NCBI GenBank assembly: GCA_903772945.1
Contig: CAICTM010000156.1
Span: 1 to 64,000 of the forward strand
From: Seminavis robusta
Lineage: Eukaryota > Bacillariophyta > Bacillariophyceae > Naviculales > Naviculaceae
DNA length: 64,000 nt
Direction of reading: 5' to 3'
Shown: positions 22,462 to 32,633 of the stretch, in pieces
How the letters are laid out: each line of letters opens with the position of its first letter
Numbering within the stretch: the stretch's first letter is position 1
Program-made: the position numbers and the translations under genes
The notes under the pieces: generated by a model
Databases searched by the model: none
What the model was told of the DNA's origin: nothing
The model's input: the letters and a program-made list of their open reading frames with translations, nothing else

Positions 22462-23706
22462 ATGATAGCAGGTCGCCGCAAGAAGAACAAGCCTTTGTCC
22501 GCAGGTTGGAGCGATAGCGATTCCATCAATAATGTGGCTCCTGGTGCCTGCAATGGCAATCATAATAACAACAACTCAATGATGAGGACTTCTAACGGCG
22601 GCAAGAAGAAATTACATTCGGTCGTCAAGGGCGTGGCCAAGCTGAGTCTCTGTGCGGCGGTTGTGACCCCGCCAGAGGAGTGTTACTACTTTGAAGTGGG
22701 CAACGATGATGGCTCTCACACCACCGAGACGGCAACTTCCTCCAGTCTCTCCAATTCACAGCAACCATCTCCCACATCGATTTGTCAAGGACCTTCGGTG
22801 CGACGCTTGTCATCTTCCAGTGGCAGTAAACGAAGAAGCAGCCACAAGAAACAACAACAAAAGTGCATCGAAACTCTGGATCGATGGTCTCACGAACAGC
22901 AAGAGCAGCACCGAAAACTACTCGATCGAGAGGAACAAGAACGGGAGCAGCGCGAATTGAAGAGACTGTGGGAATTGCAACAGAAACAACAGCAACATCA
23001 TACAGCCGCCAGGAGACCATCCTCCACTGACAGTAAGCGGGCATCCTTCAGTCAGCAGGGGGCTGTCGATCTAGATGAGGTGGATGACTGGAGCTTTACT
23101 TCCTCTGACATGGATGATAATAAGAATAATGATGATAATGGCGGTGGGGATCCTAACATGCTCATTCAAGTTCATGGCGACGATGAGGAGACTCACCGAC
23201 GACAAAAACAGCAGCAACAATACGAGGAGCCGCCCTTGGTGGCACAGACATCCTATGCCAGACAACAGCTCCTGCAATCCTCCGCATTTCGACGTGCCAA
23301 GGAACAGAGGAAACAAGACAAACAACGAAAACGACAGCAACAGCAACAACAACAAGATTACTATTATGATGACGACGATTTTTTCATCTTGGATGAAGAA
23401 GAAATGTCACGAGGTCTAGGAGGATACGAAGAAGGATTTGATGTGCCCACCATGGAATCGCATGAATTCCATCATTTGCCAGTCAAGACACGGGAGGAAG
23501 AGGATGAGCTATCCGTCTCTTCGTCGGAGGAAGAAGAAGAACAGGATCATGCAAGACATGCCAGAAGGGGAACGACCATCAAAAAGAAGAGGAACGATGA
23601 TGCTTCGAGCAGTCTGACGAGCAGTTGGCAGGGCAGTGCGTGCATCCATTGCAAGAATGGGACATGCGACAATCCTGATTGTTCCTGTTCCAGGTTCATG
23701 ATCTAG
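22462..23706 (+). CDS. Q/D-rich protein with Cys-rich C-terminal tail
   Basis: Not recognised. Single exon, 414 aa, ATG in the frame after a CCCCAC-rich leader. Low-complexity throughout: Asn runs near 35, a charged Q/E/R coiled-coil-like stretch (about 130-180, EQEQREQRELKRLWE-type), Asp/Asn runs near 220-235 and an RKRQQQQQQQD stretch near 300. The last 22 residues are different: CIHCKNGTCDNPDCSCSRFMI has Cys spaced C-x2-C-x4-C-x4-C-x-C, which could bind one zinc or be lipid-modified. Another block, KLSLCAAVVTPPEECYYFEV (about 60-80), is the only hydrophobic part. Function unknown. Confidence 0.75.
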   Translation: MIAGRRKKNKPLSAGWSDSDSINNVAPGACNGNHNNNNSMMRTSNGGKKKLHSVVKGVAKLSLCAAVVTPPEECYYFEVGNDDGSHTTETATSSSLSNSQQPSPTSICQGPSVRRLSSSSGSKRRSSHKKQQQKCIETLDRWSHEQQEQHRKLLDREEQEREQRELKRLWELQQKQQQHHTAARRPSSTDSKRASFSQQGAVDLDEVDDWSFTSSDMDDNKNNDDNGGGDPNMLIQVHGDDEETHRRQKQQQQYEEPPLVAQTSYARQQLLQSSAFRRAKEQRKQDKQRKRQQQQQQQDYYYDDDDFFILDEEEMSRGLGGYEEGFDVPTMESHEFHHLPVKTREEEDELSVSSSEEEEEQDHARHARRGTTIKKKRNDDASSSLTSSWQGSACIHCKNGTCDNPDCSCSRFMI

Positions 23707-24179
23707 CTAGCAATAGAGTTGCCAGCAACATCGCAGAGGCTGATCCGTTCGATTCAGCTTGCGACTGTGTGCTCGTAGCTACGATGGGGGTTAGAGTTAA
23801 GTACATTACATTAGACCTAGATTCCAGTTAAACTACAGATAAGGTAGTCTGGCTACATCCTTTTCGTTTGGTGTTTGATACTAGCTAGTACATTGCCATA
23901 GCAAGCCAGAAACATTGCACGCACCATCGAGGCAAAAATTCTTGTTTCTGAGGAAAAGAAATAACGATGAGCCAGTTGCCGACTCGACTCGACTCGACTC
24001 CCAGTGAAATTTTCGAAAAAGCCAATGCAGACGGAGTGGACAGCCACAAACAGCCTGAAGGATTCATGTACAACCTAGCTAGCAACCAAGTCAATAGATA
24101 CAGAATCAGCTGCATGTTGGAGCCAACATCTACGTGCGTGTGTTAATCAAGTATCTGTTCTGGTTCAATGAGGCCCTCT
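23707..24179. other. Convergent intergenic region with GACTC repeat
   Basis: Holds the 3' ends of two genes. A simple repeat, GACTC four times in a row, lies at 23981-24000. No gene seen. Confidence 0.5.
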
Positions 24180-27083
24180 TTAGGGATCGATGCCCCTCCT
24201 CCGATCCACTGGCCCGTCATTGAGCACTCGCGCATCGGGATCCTTTGTGTTCTTTCTTACAAATGGGGGCATTGGCTCTTCCCGTGCAGCAGCAGGTGTT
24301 GCTGGTAGTGGCCCCTTTGGTGCCGGAGCAGTTTCCTGAGGGGGGTTGTTCGGAGCGGTAGTCGCTGCCGAGGGGGCTTTTGCCAGTGCGCTGGGTTCTG
24401 TTACTGCGGGCGGTTTTGTCGTGACAGCAGGTGGCTTGGTATCCCCAATTGATTGTGGCTTGGCATCCTCGATCGATTGTGGCTCTATTGCGGACGTTGG
24501 GAACACGTTGTAGTCCTCCACGACCGGTGGCAGGCCACCGTTCTTGAACGAATCAAAATTCTCGCTGGCAAGCTTTGCGTATCCTCCAGAACAAGACAGA
24601 TACAGTGCTTCCATATCTTCGACCGCAGCCACAATGTCATTCTCGGCTGGAACTCCCCCCGCGACAACGTTGTAGAGGACAATTGTTACGGTGACACGCT
24701 CGCTTTCGTGACGACCAAGCCCTTTCCCGTTGCGTAAACCATGCCAATCGTCGTATTTGGATCCAATGGATACACGGGCGGCATTGGCCTCGGCAATTGA
24801 ATCCTCCTCATCGTATCTTCGGCTGGAAGAGTCCATGCCAGCAGCCGCCATCGCTGCGGGAGCACTTGATCGTAGCCCAGCAGGACCATCGCTCGAACGA
24901 CGCCTCGAGCCGTCGGAAATCGCAGCGGGACGAGACACGGCGCCAGGAGTACCATCGCTCGAACGGCGCGAAATCGGAGCCGGAAGAGACGGCGCAGAAC
25001 GAACTGATTCAGTGAGAGTGGAAAGCGTCGGAGCTGTGCTGGTTGTCGCCACCGCAGTGGGCAAGTCTTGCACGCCTTCTCCTTTCATTAGGATCATTGT
25101 CTCACTCCAAAATAATCCTTGTGGCGCGGCAGGAACTGCCAACACGGAAGTTTGACGATTCAATCCCATCATATCCATGGCAGCGTCTTGTGCTTCGTCC
25201 TCATCGGCTTCGTCCTCATCGGTTACGAGTGGGATCTGAATGGGGGCGTCTTGGCTGCTGGATCTAGTCGAAGATCCGACTCCCATACGAGTCGGCGCAC
25301 TGGTGGCCCTTTCGCTGGGGTCTCGAGCGAGCGCACCACGAAGGAGGTGCAGTTCGGAGCCTCCTTTCACGCCGTGGGAGCTCAAAGTTGAGCCTTTCTC
25401 CAGGTGCTTTCCGGAAAACATGAGTCTTTGTTGCTTAGGCGGAATTTTTTCAATTTCGTGGATTCTGTCCATGATGCTGTCGATTGTATCAACGCTGGGA
25501 TTTACCTTGTCTACTGTGATTTTCTTGCCAGTGAGAGTTTTGACAGTGATGGTTTGCGTGCCACTACTAGCAGAAGAGAGTATCAAAGTAGAAGTATTCT
25601 TGATGTTGCATGCCTTGATGGTTTGATCGTCCTTGAGTTCCAATCCCCGATAATCCAATTTCTGCCGGGACGGCTCATCGCACAGCTTGTTGTGAAGTTT
25701 CTTTTTGACACTGAGTATCGTGTCCGTCGGCTTGACATTCAGCTTAATGGTTCGACCCGTGCTGGTGGAAATTTGAATGGATATCATTTCCCACGAAAGG
25801 GGCACCTGAATGGTCATGAGTGCATTGAAGCGTGTTCCCATGGCCTGTGTCCCAATGACGGCGGCGGTGGCCTTGCCCCTCTGTGCGGCATCGGCGCGTT
25901 CTTGGTCCGTCTCCCATTGGGAGCCGCCGACTTTGTGATCGGATCGTTCCGCCTCGAACCAATGTCGTGCAATGGATTGTTGTTGATGAGGTGGTACGAA
26001 ATGATGGAGTAGGAGCTGTGGCCCCTTTCCGTCGGCCTGAATGGCCATGCCCTGGGAAGTACAGAGCAATAGCAGATTTTTGGGCTTGGCATCATCCAGT
26101 GTGTTGTAGTTGTAGGACTCAATGCCAAACTCAATATTCTCGCGATTATTGTTGCGTCCTTGGTTATTGCTGTCCACTGGAATAAAGGTTGTTTGAAATC
26201 GGATGGATACTTCCTTGTCTAGTTCTGGATAATGCAGATTTGTGTCTGCATCCATTTTGCATGCTTTGCCATATCCCCCCATATTGTGCAAGACATCTCT
26301 CAATGTCACGGGTCGTAATTTTCCAGCGCCGGCAGTAGCATCTCGCACGACGACGGCCACTTCATCCGTGGTGACGAGTCCCAATTTTTCATTCCAATTA
26401 TCGGGTCTTACCGTAAAGAGCTTTCGTCCATCCTTGGCCTTGAGGTAGGTATCCGTAATGTTTGTACCCCACGAGGACAAGGCTCCCGTTGCAGTGGTGT
26501 TACGCGAGGCATCGTCCCAGGATACCATGCGACAGGCATAGTCCGCGTAGGTTCCTCCCAGGGATTGCAGGGTAGCATTGACGTGATCCATAGTTTCTTG
26601 AATCGATGGTGGTTTTGTGGGTGATATCACCGATACTCGAACTGGCTTTGTGGGCTTGGGCGTGTTGCAGACCTCGCAGTGCGAGTGGACGGACTTGTTG
26701 AGAAAGGTACAAGCCGCACAATGCCAGGGTTGATTATCCGTCATCGCCGTTGTGGCTGTGGCTGTGGTCGCGACGGAGCCAGCAAAGTCCACCACAAAAT
26801 CATCCGGGTCAAATTCGACGCCATCGTCGTCCACCAAGTCATCAACGTCAATTTCCTTATTGTCATTATTTTCCTCGCCCAAACACATGGCACTCAAGCA
26901 TCGGCCATTCTCGACTTTTCCTTCAATCGTCAATGGTTTGGCCGATCGAAACATTCTCAATTTATGCGTCTGGGTACCACAGGAAGGACATCTCCCAAGC
27001 TTAAGTCTTGTCTGCTTCGCTTCAGCGGTAGTCGCGGCGGCTCCTTGACCGAGATCAGGCGTTGAACCAGCATTCAAAGCCAT
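24180..27083 (-). CDS. RanBP2 zinc finger plus two ubiquitin-like domains
   Basis: Single exon, 967 aa from the first ATG (27083). In order: a CPSCG...C...C cluster near residues 32-67 that may bind zinc; an acidic linker; a RanBP2-type zinc finger (about 118-143, PWHCAACTFLN...HCEVCNTPKP); a conserved-looking globular region of about 270 residues with no family I can name (contains LLLLCTSQGMAIQADGKGP and MGTRFNALMTIQVPL); a first ubiquitin-like fold (about 433-503); a second one (about 509-583) much closer to ubiquitin (TITVKTLTGKKITV, then KIPPKQQRLMFSGKHLE) but ending LHLLRG without the second Gly of a conjugatable tail, so it is likely a fixed domain. The C-terminal third is Ser/Pro/Ala-rich. 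RanBP2 fingers of this kind often bind ubiquitin, so a ubiquitin-adaptor role is plausible inference. Confidence 0.85.
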   Translation of the reverse strand: MALNAGSTPDLGQGAAATTAEAKQTRLKLGRCPSCGTQTHKLRMFRSAKPLTIEGKVENGRCLSAMCLGEENNDNKEIDVDDLVDDDGVEFDPDDFVVDFAGSVATTATATTAMTDNQPWHCAACTFLNKSVHSHCEVCNTPKPTKPVRVSVISPTKPPSIQETMDHVNATLQSLGGTYADYACRMVSWDDASRNTTATGALSSWGTNITDTYLKAKDGRKLFTVRPDNWNEKLGLVTTDEVAVVVRDATAGAGKLRPVTLRDVLHNMGGYGKACKMDADTNLHYPELDKEVSIRFQTTFIPVDSNNQGRNNNRENIEFGIESYNYNTLDDAKPKNLLLLCTSQGMAIQADGKGPQLLLHHFVPPHQQQSIARHWFEAERSDHKVGGSQWETDQERADAAQRGKATAAVIGTQAMGTRFNALMTIQVPLSWEMISIQISTSTGRTIKLNVKPTDTILSVKKKLHNKLCDEPSRQKLDYRGLELKDDQTIKACNIKNTSTLILSSASSGTQTITVKTLTGKKITVDKVNPSVDTIDSIMDRIHEIEKIPPKQQRLMFSGKHLEKGSTLSSHGVKGGSELHLLRGALARDPSERATSAPTRMGVGSSTRSSSQDAPIQIPLVTDEDEADEDEAQDAAMDMMGLNRQTSVLAVPAAPQGLFWSETMILMKGEGVQDLPTAVATTSTAPTLSTLTESVRSAPSLPAPISRRSSDGTPGAVSRPAAISDGSRRRSSDGPAGLRSSAPAAMAAAGMDSSSRRYDEEDSIAEANAARVSIGSKYDDWHGLRNGKGLGRHESERVTVTIVLYNVVAGGVPAENDIVAAVEDMEALYLSCSGGYAKLASENFDSFKNGGLPPVVEDYNVFPTSAIEPQSIEDAKPQSIGDTKPPAVTTKPPAVTEPSALAKAPSAATTAPNNPPQETAPAPKGPLPATPAAAREEPMPPFVRKNTKDPDARVLNDGPVDRRRGIDP

Positions 27084-27773
27084 TATCTTCTTGGCCAAGA
27101 CGCAGTTTATACAAGGGGCAACTCACTTGGAGGAGATCTGGAATAGATGAGGCGAATGGTATAAAGCACCCAATACGTAATGGTACCGCCTGTAAAACCA
27201 AGAAGCTGCATGCAGTAAGTTTTGTGCGATGGGAACATTGGCTCGGGCGCTCGGGCTCTCTCACCCATGCAAGACTCGACTCACGCCTCGACTGAAGGTG
27301 CGATGGCATGGCTATGGTGCGATGCCTAACGGACTACCGGTACATGTACAACATGTACTACCGGTACCGGTAGTAGCTGGCTAGTTGCAGGTAGCTTGAT
27401 GTACCGTAAAAAGTACTGTACTCTAGAGTATCCCCAATCCCCAACCACCAGCAAAGATACTCTGTGTTCTCTGGGAGTGCCGACCTGCCTTTTAACATAT
27501 AATAGCTAAACTTTGTAATAAAAAGGTATCCAATGGTCAAAACATGGGTGTCTCGCATGTAGAATTCGATAATATTGGTCCAAATGAAAATAGCCAACAT
27601 TAGTATAATTTTCGCATACTGTCGGGAAGGTGGGATAAGTATTAGACTTCTTTTCTTGGCGGAAAAAGTATGAAAAGTATGTACTGGAGGTACTAGTACA
27701 TGGGGACTCTCACTTGTTCCGTCCTACCGGTACCGCTAGTAGCGCCACGTGGAAGCAAGACAATGCCGTGAAA
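27084..27773. promoter_or_regulatory. Divergent upstream region with GTAC-rich palindromes
   Basis: Between the ubiquitin-like gene and the NFACT-R gene. A palindromic patch at 27335-27376 combines CTACCGGTACATGTAC, ACATGTACTACC and GGTACCGGTAG and could fold into hairpins. A second CTACCGGTACCGCTAG patch is at 27724-27740. Confidence 0.45.
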
Positions 27774-29083
27774 ATGAGAGAAAAGTGTGATGCCCGGACA
27801 GATCACTCTCACTCAAGCAGATCCTTCCAAAGTCCACCTCTTCGCATGGTTCCCACAACTCCATCTCGCATCTCTCCCCTCCCAATGTTTCGGTGCCATT
27901 TTGCTGCAGTTTTTGTTGTGACAATGATAATGTGCTTTGGCATGGCCCGACCAAGAAGTCACAAAGTCCTGGTGGCTGCCTTTGCTTCTTCCAACGGGAG
28001 GTACCCGAGGTTTGAAAACAGCCATAATGAGGCACACTTGCTACAATCCACATCACCTATAAGACAAAGATGGAACCACAAGAAACTACAAAATCGACCA
28101 TTTTCCATATTGTTGATGACAGCCGCAGATACCAATGACGAACCGGAAGAGTGCACCAAAACTGTCGACAGTGAATGGGATATCAAGGGATTGAAACAAG
28201 AAGTCAGCCGTCACATTTTGCGATCCCACAAGAAAATTGGAAAGGCATCCACCAAAATCCAAAAGGCACAGGAATTGGTAGAAAAGTTGACTGCCGATGA
28301 AAATGCCACCCTGGAACAACTGGAGGCATGTCCCAATTTGGATGCCCTGGAATTGGAATTGCAAGAACTGCAGGCCCGATTACGTGGACTCAATCAACTG
28401 GATGAGGAATTGGCTGCTGTGGGGGGACCCAAAAAGCAGATATTGCCACAAGAAATAGCTCAATCAGCACTGGATTTGGGAGTCAATGATCAACCTCCAG
28501 CTCGACAACCCCGGGGACCCAGAAAGGTCAAAGGGCCACGCACCAAAAATCCACCCAAGACGAGATTGCCCTATCGAAGATTTTACACTCAAGACAAGAC
28601 TGAGATTAGGGTACGTTTGGGTTACATTGGAGCGCTGTGAAGTATGGCAGCAAATACCTCATGAGACTTCTTCTTGTTTCTGTCAATGACTTTGCTGTTT
28701 CTCCTCCTTCATTTCCTCATCGACAGGTGGGAAAACAAGCAGAAGACAACGATGAACTCTCACTTCGCCCAGAGCATCGTGATGGATCTGATTGGTGGAT
28801 GCATGCCTCGGGTTGTCCCGGCAGTCATGTAGTGATTCGAAGCAGTGATCAGAACATGGACGAAGAAGTGGTGCAAGATGCCGCTGCCCTTGCAGCACGA
28901 CAATCCAAATGCTCCGGCAACACCATCAAGGTTTCCATGACACGATGTCGGGATGTCAAAAAGCCGATGGGGGCCAAAGCAGGGTTAGTTCAGTTGACAG
29001 GACAAGTACGGACCATCACAGTCAACATGAAAGAGGCACAAAAGAGATTGGAGCGACTGGATAGTACTGTGGTGATCAATTAA
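27774..29083 (+). CDS. Plastid-targeted NFACT-R (DUF814) RNA-binding protein
   Basis: Two exons, ending 28610 and starting 28727, across a 116-bp GT-AG intron; 397 aa from the first ATG at 27774. Later ATGs at 27846 and 27885 put a signal peptide (CHFAAVFVVTMIMCFGMA) at the N-terminus, followed by KVLVAAFASSNG, an ASAFAP-like plastid-import site with Phe at about residue 70. After it come a Lys/Gln-rich coiled coil (about 140-230), a basic Pro/Arg linker and, across the intron, the NFACT-R core: RRFYTQDKTEIRVGKQAEDN, then DWWMHASGCPGSHVVIRS. This domain binds tRNA/ribosomes in NFACT/RqcH proteins of ribosome-associated quality control. The large N-terminal NFACT-N part is absent, so this is a coiled-coil plus R-domain version. 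Plastid location and ribosome role are inferred. Confidence 0.85.
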
Positions 29084-29340
29084 ATTGTCGATCCTAGCTA
29101 GAGTCTAATTGCTATGAGTTCAGTCACCTTTGCTAAAATAGAATGAGATTAGATGGACTGCCTATCTTGCCCTTTGCTGGGTTTAGTCAGGATAGCAATT
29201 TTAGAATAGCCTCAGCAAATGGGCTCGCTTCATGAATATGCCTCTGTAGTCAGCTCGTCAGCTCCTGCTGCTTCAATGCACTTTCAGTGTTATGCCTGCT
29301 CTGAACTGTTTGTTGACTTAGTCGAGGCAGCATTGGCTTG

Positions 29341-29860
29341 TTATTGTTGTTGTTGTTGTTGTGCCATTTCCCGCTTCTTTTGTTTTTCTCCTGGTGCACC
29401 AACCACTCCCAAACTATACAGGAGGTAGGTGATAGCGGCAGGGCCCACCACCACAAACGCCAAAAAAGTCTGTCTGTCACTGAGACCACCTCTTGTAAAA
29501 TCAAAAGCATCCCAGATGGAACTGCCCTTATTCTTTGTCTCATTCGTTCGTGTTTCCTGCCATTGTTGTTCCTCTCGTGCCTGACGCCTTTTGTCCTTGT
29601 TGGCTCTCCGTCGCGCCTTTCGTGATGGATCCAGTTTTTTCCTGCCGTGGTTTGAATAGTGGCGTGTCACGTGTGTTGCTGGCGTTGAAAGGCTAGTTCT
29701 AGTAGTACCGGTAGGCCTGGTTGTGGATGGCAACACTCTCAATGCGAACTGGGAGATCCCTTGTGATAGAGTTTGTCTGAGGAATGGAAAGGGTCGTAGT
29801 CTTGAAGACTGAAGATGGGCACTCACAGCATCTTGTCGCTCGAGCAAACAAAGATGACAT
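29341..29860 (-). CDS. Small single-span membrane protein, probably mitochondrial
   Basis: Not recognised as a named family. The long frame (from 29847) has no ATG. A short first exon with ATG at 29860 (to 29827), a 67-bp intron (GTGAGT...ATCACAAG) and exon 2 from 29759 restores a 150-aa protein in frame. The N-terminus (SSLFARATRCWISQFALRVL, then Thr/Ser/Arg and HYSNHGRKK) looks like a mitochondrial presequence. A very basic stretch (RKARRRANKDKRRQAREEQ) precedes FDFTRGGLSDRQ and one transmembrane span (TFLAFVVVGPAAITYLLYSLGVV). It ends in a charged tail and a Gln run encoded by TTGTTG repeats. The intron is inferred from frame and splice signals only. Confidence 0.6.
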
Positions 29861-31210
29861 TGCGAGGTGGAGGATTAAAAGAGCAGTTTCAGCTGTAGTA
29901 GAATGCCTCAGTTGAAGAGGGTGTTCAGAGCTGTGTTCATCCAAAGGTTGGGGCTGAATCGAATCATCGAGGATGAACGATGGAGGAAAACAATCGAGAG
30001 GCCAAGGATCCACTATGTGGGCTCTTGGGTGGTGCTGGCACTGGTGTAGGGTGTCATCTCAAAGATCCAAAAGCTATTTTCGTCAGCGTCCTCTCCTTCC
30101 GTGAAATCTTCCGCAACATGTACATGTAGTCTACCTGGTACCAGTACCAGTACATTTATTTTTGTACCTACTGATTGAGCTCCTGGAAACAATCATCAAA
30201 GCATGCTCTGTGGCACGGTTCGATCGCTTCTGTCTTTTTTCTCGTCCTGGAAGGAGCGCCACCTGCCGAAACAACACAAATCATTCTCATGTTGCATCTC
30301 TTCAGCATTGGATCTTCCGTCCCACTCTTTTCCATTTCCTTCTGATGTTTTGCCATTGGGTCCGACACGAACACACGACATCGGACTGGCAAAACAAATT
30401 GGAAAACAAATTTGCCCCCACGGGATCACACTTCGTGAATCTACTGTCTCAAGAAGCCTACGAAGAAGCAGTATTGGAATACCCTCGATGGGCGTCTTGG
30501 ACTTGTTCTTTTCTCCAGGATTATTCACACAAAGTCGATATATCATTGAATACGACGCCCAAGTAGCCGAGTACATTTTCTGGTCGTGGTCACCTCGCTG
30601 TTTTATATCGTTGAACTCAAGTATACTATCGAAGACAGTCGTAGAGTCGCTTCCAGTTTGAGGAGACGGTGCAATCAGGCCAAGTTGACTTACTTGGTTA
30701 CTTGCAAGTTGGCAGGATGAAACTTTGTGCGTGTACCGTATAGATTCTTTAGAAAGTTAGAATAGATTTACATTTCCCTTCGGCGATACCGTGCTGCAGC
30801 ACCGCGGCTTCCCTCCCATCAGCGTAATTTTCCATGCCGGGAGGCACTGAGTCGAGTCTGATCCCTCTTCAATGCCTACAGCACCACGAATAATATGCCA
30901 GGCTGGTACAGAGAAGAATGCAGCGTGCTCATGAGAGCGTTATGTGTGTTTTCATGCGATGATTGGCTGTCATTGTGGCTCTGCCTAGCGTTTGCAAGAA
31001 CGCAGCAGGCACCTCCTTGGACCCAATTGCTCTGCCTTTTAGAGGACTGCATTCACGGTGGCAGCACTGATGAAGGAGAGGGTGTTGATCTCATTCCGTG
31101 CCAATTAATGGGCGGCCCTTCCGCTCTATTCCGCAAGCCCTGCTAATCTTTCTAATACCATTTGACATCTACAGCTGTTTGGTATTGCCTGCCTAGTCTT
31201 GCTTTACTTT
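29861..31210. other. Intergenic region, no supported gene
   Basis: About 1.35 kb. Overlapping open frames at 30162-30661 (up to 152 codons, plus) and 30196-30576 (minus) have no recognisable motif and no consistent codon character. A CCTGGTACCAGTACCAGTAC patch lies at 30135-30155. Confidence 0.45.
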
Positions 31211-31747
31211 CTACGACGAGGTAAGTCCTACGACTCCAGCACCAATTCTTGGGCCTGGATTTCCAGTTGTCAGAGAGTTTTCATGTCCTCCTCTGCCACA
31301 ATCATCTTCACCTGCATAAACCACCAAAGATCGTCCAATAACGGAATGTGGTCCCAGTAATTTCACCATAGGATCCGAGATGTTCACTTCACAAACATCA
31401 CTGACTGCAGCTGCTGCTTCGTCTCCTTCCTCGGCGGCAGCACCTGCACCAACAACGAGATTGCCCAAATCACCCACCATGCGCTGATCAATGTCGTCGG
31501 GGTGTCCATGAGTTTTGCCAAATGGATTAAAGATGGGTCCACAGGAAGAAGCACCTTCCGACAGGTCTCCATAGGTACAGACATGAATTCCATGCTTGCC
31601 GGGTGTGAGCCCCTTGAGTTTGCCTTGGATGACAGTAGGAGCATCCTCAGTTGCCTGTGACAGAGTCAACATACCCATGATGGTTGCACTTGTGGCCACA
31701 CTGCTCGAGGTGGATTCATTGTAGACAATACAAACGCACTTGGCCAT
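31211..31747 (-). CDS. Cu/Zn superoxide dismutase homologue lacking metal ligands
   Basis: Single exon, 178 aa, full length for a cytosolic Cu/Zn SOD domain, with no signal sequence. The fold markers are clear: KGLTPGKHGIHVCTYGD, GPIFNPFGKTHGHPDD, MVGDLGNLVV, VIGRSLVVYAGEDDCGRGGH and TGNPGPRIGAGVVGL. Compared with human SOD1, ligand positions H46, H71 and D83 are kept, but H48 is Cys, H63 (the bridging His) is Ile, H80 is Met and H120 is Tyr. The channel Arg143 is kept; both Cys of the structural disulphide (57, 146) appear to be lost. A working copper site is therefore unlikely, and this looks like a pseudoenzyme or a protein with another role, as in SOD-like domains of copper chaperones. 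The frame is intact, so it does not look like a dead gene. It has a divergent neighbour with a ZZ finger. Confidence 0.88.
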   Translation of the reverse strand: MAKCVCIVYNESTSSSVATSATIMGMLTLSQATEDAPTVIQGKLKGLTPGKHGIHVCTYGDLSEGASSCGPIFNPFGKTHGHPDDIDQRMVGDLGNLVVGAGAAAEEGDEAAAAVSDVCEVNISDPMVKLLGPHSVIGRSLVVYAGEDDCGRGGHENSLTTGNPGPRIGAGVVGLTSS

Positions 31748-32102
31748 GATGTCTTATTCAGTATGATGATAATGCTTGTCAAGTATGGGTCCTGCGACAC
31801 AAAAGAGAGAGGAGCTAGCGAGCTGGCTAGTACTGGTAGGGTTGTTGTGAGGGAAGAGCTGTTACTGTTTCGCTGAGACCCGCCGCCATTGTGGTCCGAT
31901 ACTTTTCCGAACAAACGGGTGGTTGAGAAGAGAGCTGATAACCTCAAGCAAAAATGATCACGGAACATTAGGGATAGCAAAAGATCCAGGGTTTTGATCA
32001 GCGCCCTCCCGGGATGGTTCGTGGTTCGTGAACGGGAAACACGGTCGTTGCATTTATTTCGCAGCATTTTTGTCGTCATCCAATCTCGTCTCAATCGACA
32101 GA
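31748..32102. promoter_or_regulatory. Divergent upstream region, SOD-like and ZZ-finger genes
   Basis: 355 bp between two outward-facing start codons, so promoters for both genes must overlap or lie close together. No known motif recognised beyond AGCGAGCTGGCTAGTACTGG near 31820. Confidence 0.45.
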
Positions 32103-32633
32103 ATGGAGAGTGTTGGGTCCAGTCTCTCTAAAGAACCAGGTGACCACCTGAAAGACACTGTGGTCTCTTCTCTACCTACAAAGAAGCGGCAACGACGAGT
32201 ATGTGTTCTATTCGTACCATCGTTGGTGGATCAGACCGCCGAAGCTCCCGAATATGATCGGACTGCAGAACCAACCGACATTTTCGACTGTGATGGCTGT
32301 GGCATACGAATCCCCTCGGGTATCAAGGGATACGAGCCCTATGCGACATGCACCACATGTGAGGATGGGTTCGATCTCTGTGGAAGTTGCTGTGGGACTG
32401 ACAGAATCATGAAGATCTGCGCCCAAACGGAGTATTTGCCCGACAACAAACCAAAGACAATCAGCGTCGACAGCCACAAACACATGCTACAAGTGGTGGA
32501 CCGAGGAGCCGAAATTGCATGGGCCAATGAGGGGAGTGTACGAAATCTAACCAAGGAACTCAAACCAAGTCGATCACCGCGGAAGACCCCCAAGTCAAAG
32601 GGGCAGGGTAGCGGCAAGAGGGCGGAGAAGTGA
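32103..32633 (+). CDS. ZZ-type zinc finger protein
   Basis: Single exon, 176 aa from the ATG at 32103; the open frame extends upstream to 32028 but the ATG in CAGAATGGAG fits better because the upstream residues are not conserved-looking. A ZZ finger spans about residues 61-130: FDCDGCGIRIPSG, then TCTTCEDGFDLCGSCC, then a His pair in DSHKHML, giving the Cys and His set for two zinc ions. ZZ fingers bind N-terminal peptides, histone tails or SUMO. The C-terminus is very basic (Lys/Ser/Arg/Pro), suggesting a nuclear or nucleic-acid-bound protein. No other domain is seen. Confidence 0.85.
   Translation: MESVGSSLSKEPGDHLKDTVVSSLPTKKRQRRVCVLFVPSLVDQTAEAPEYDRTAEPTDIFDCDGCGIRIPSGIKGYEPYATCTTCEDGFDLCGSCCGTDRIMKICAQTEYLPDNKPKTISVDSHKHMLQVVDRGAEIAWANEGSVRNLTKELKPSRSPRKTPKSKGQGSGKRAEK

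Noticed and set aside
30162-30661. Overlapping 134- and 152-codon open frames
   Set aside because: Two frames and the opposite strand are equally open; no motif or targeting signal. Cannot exclude a small gene.
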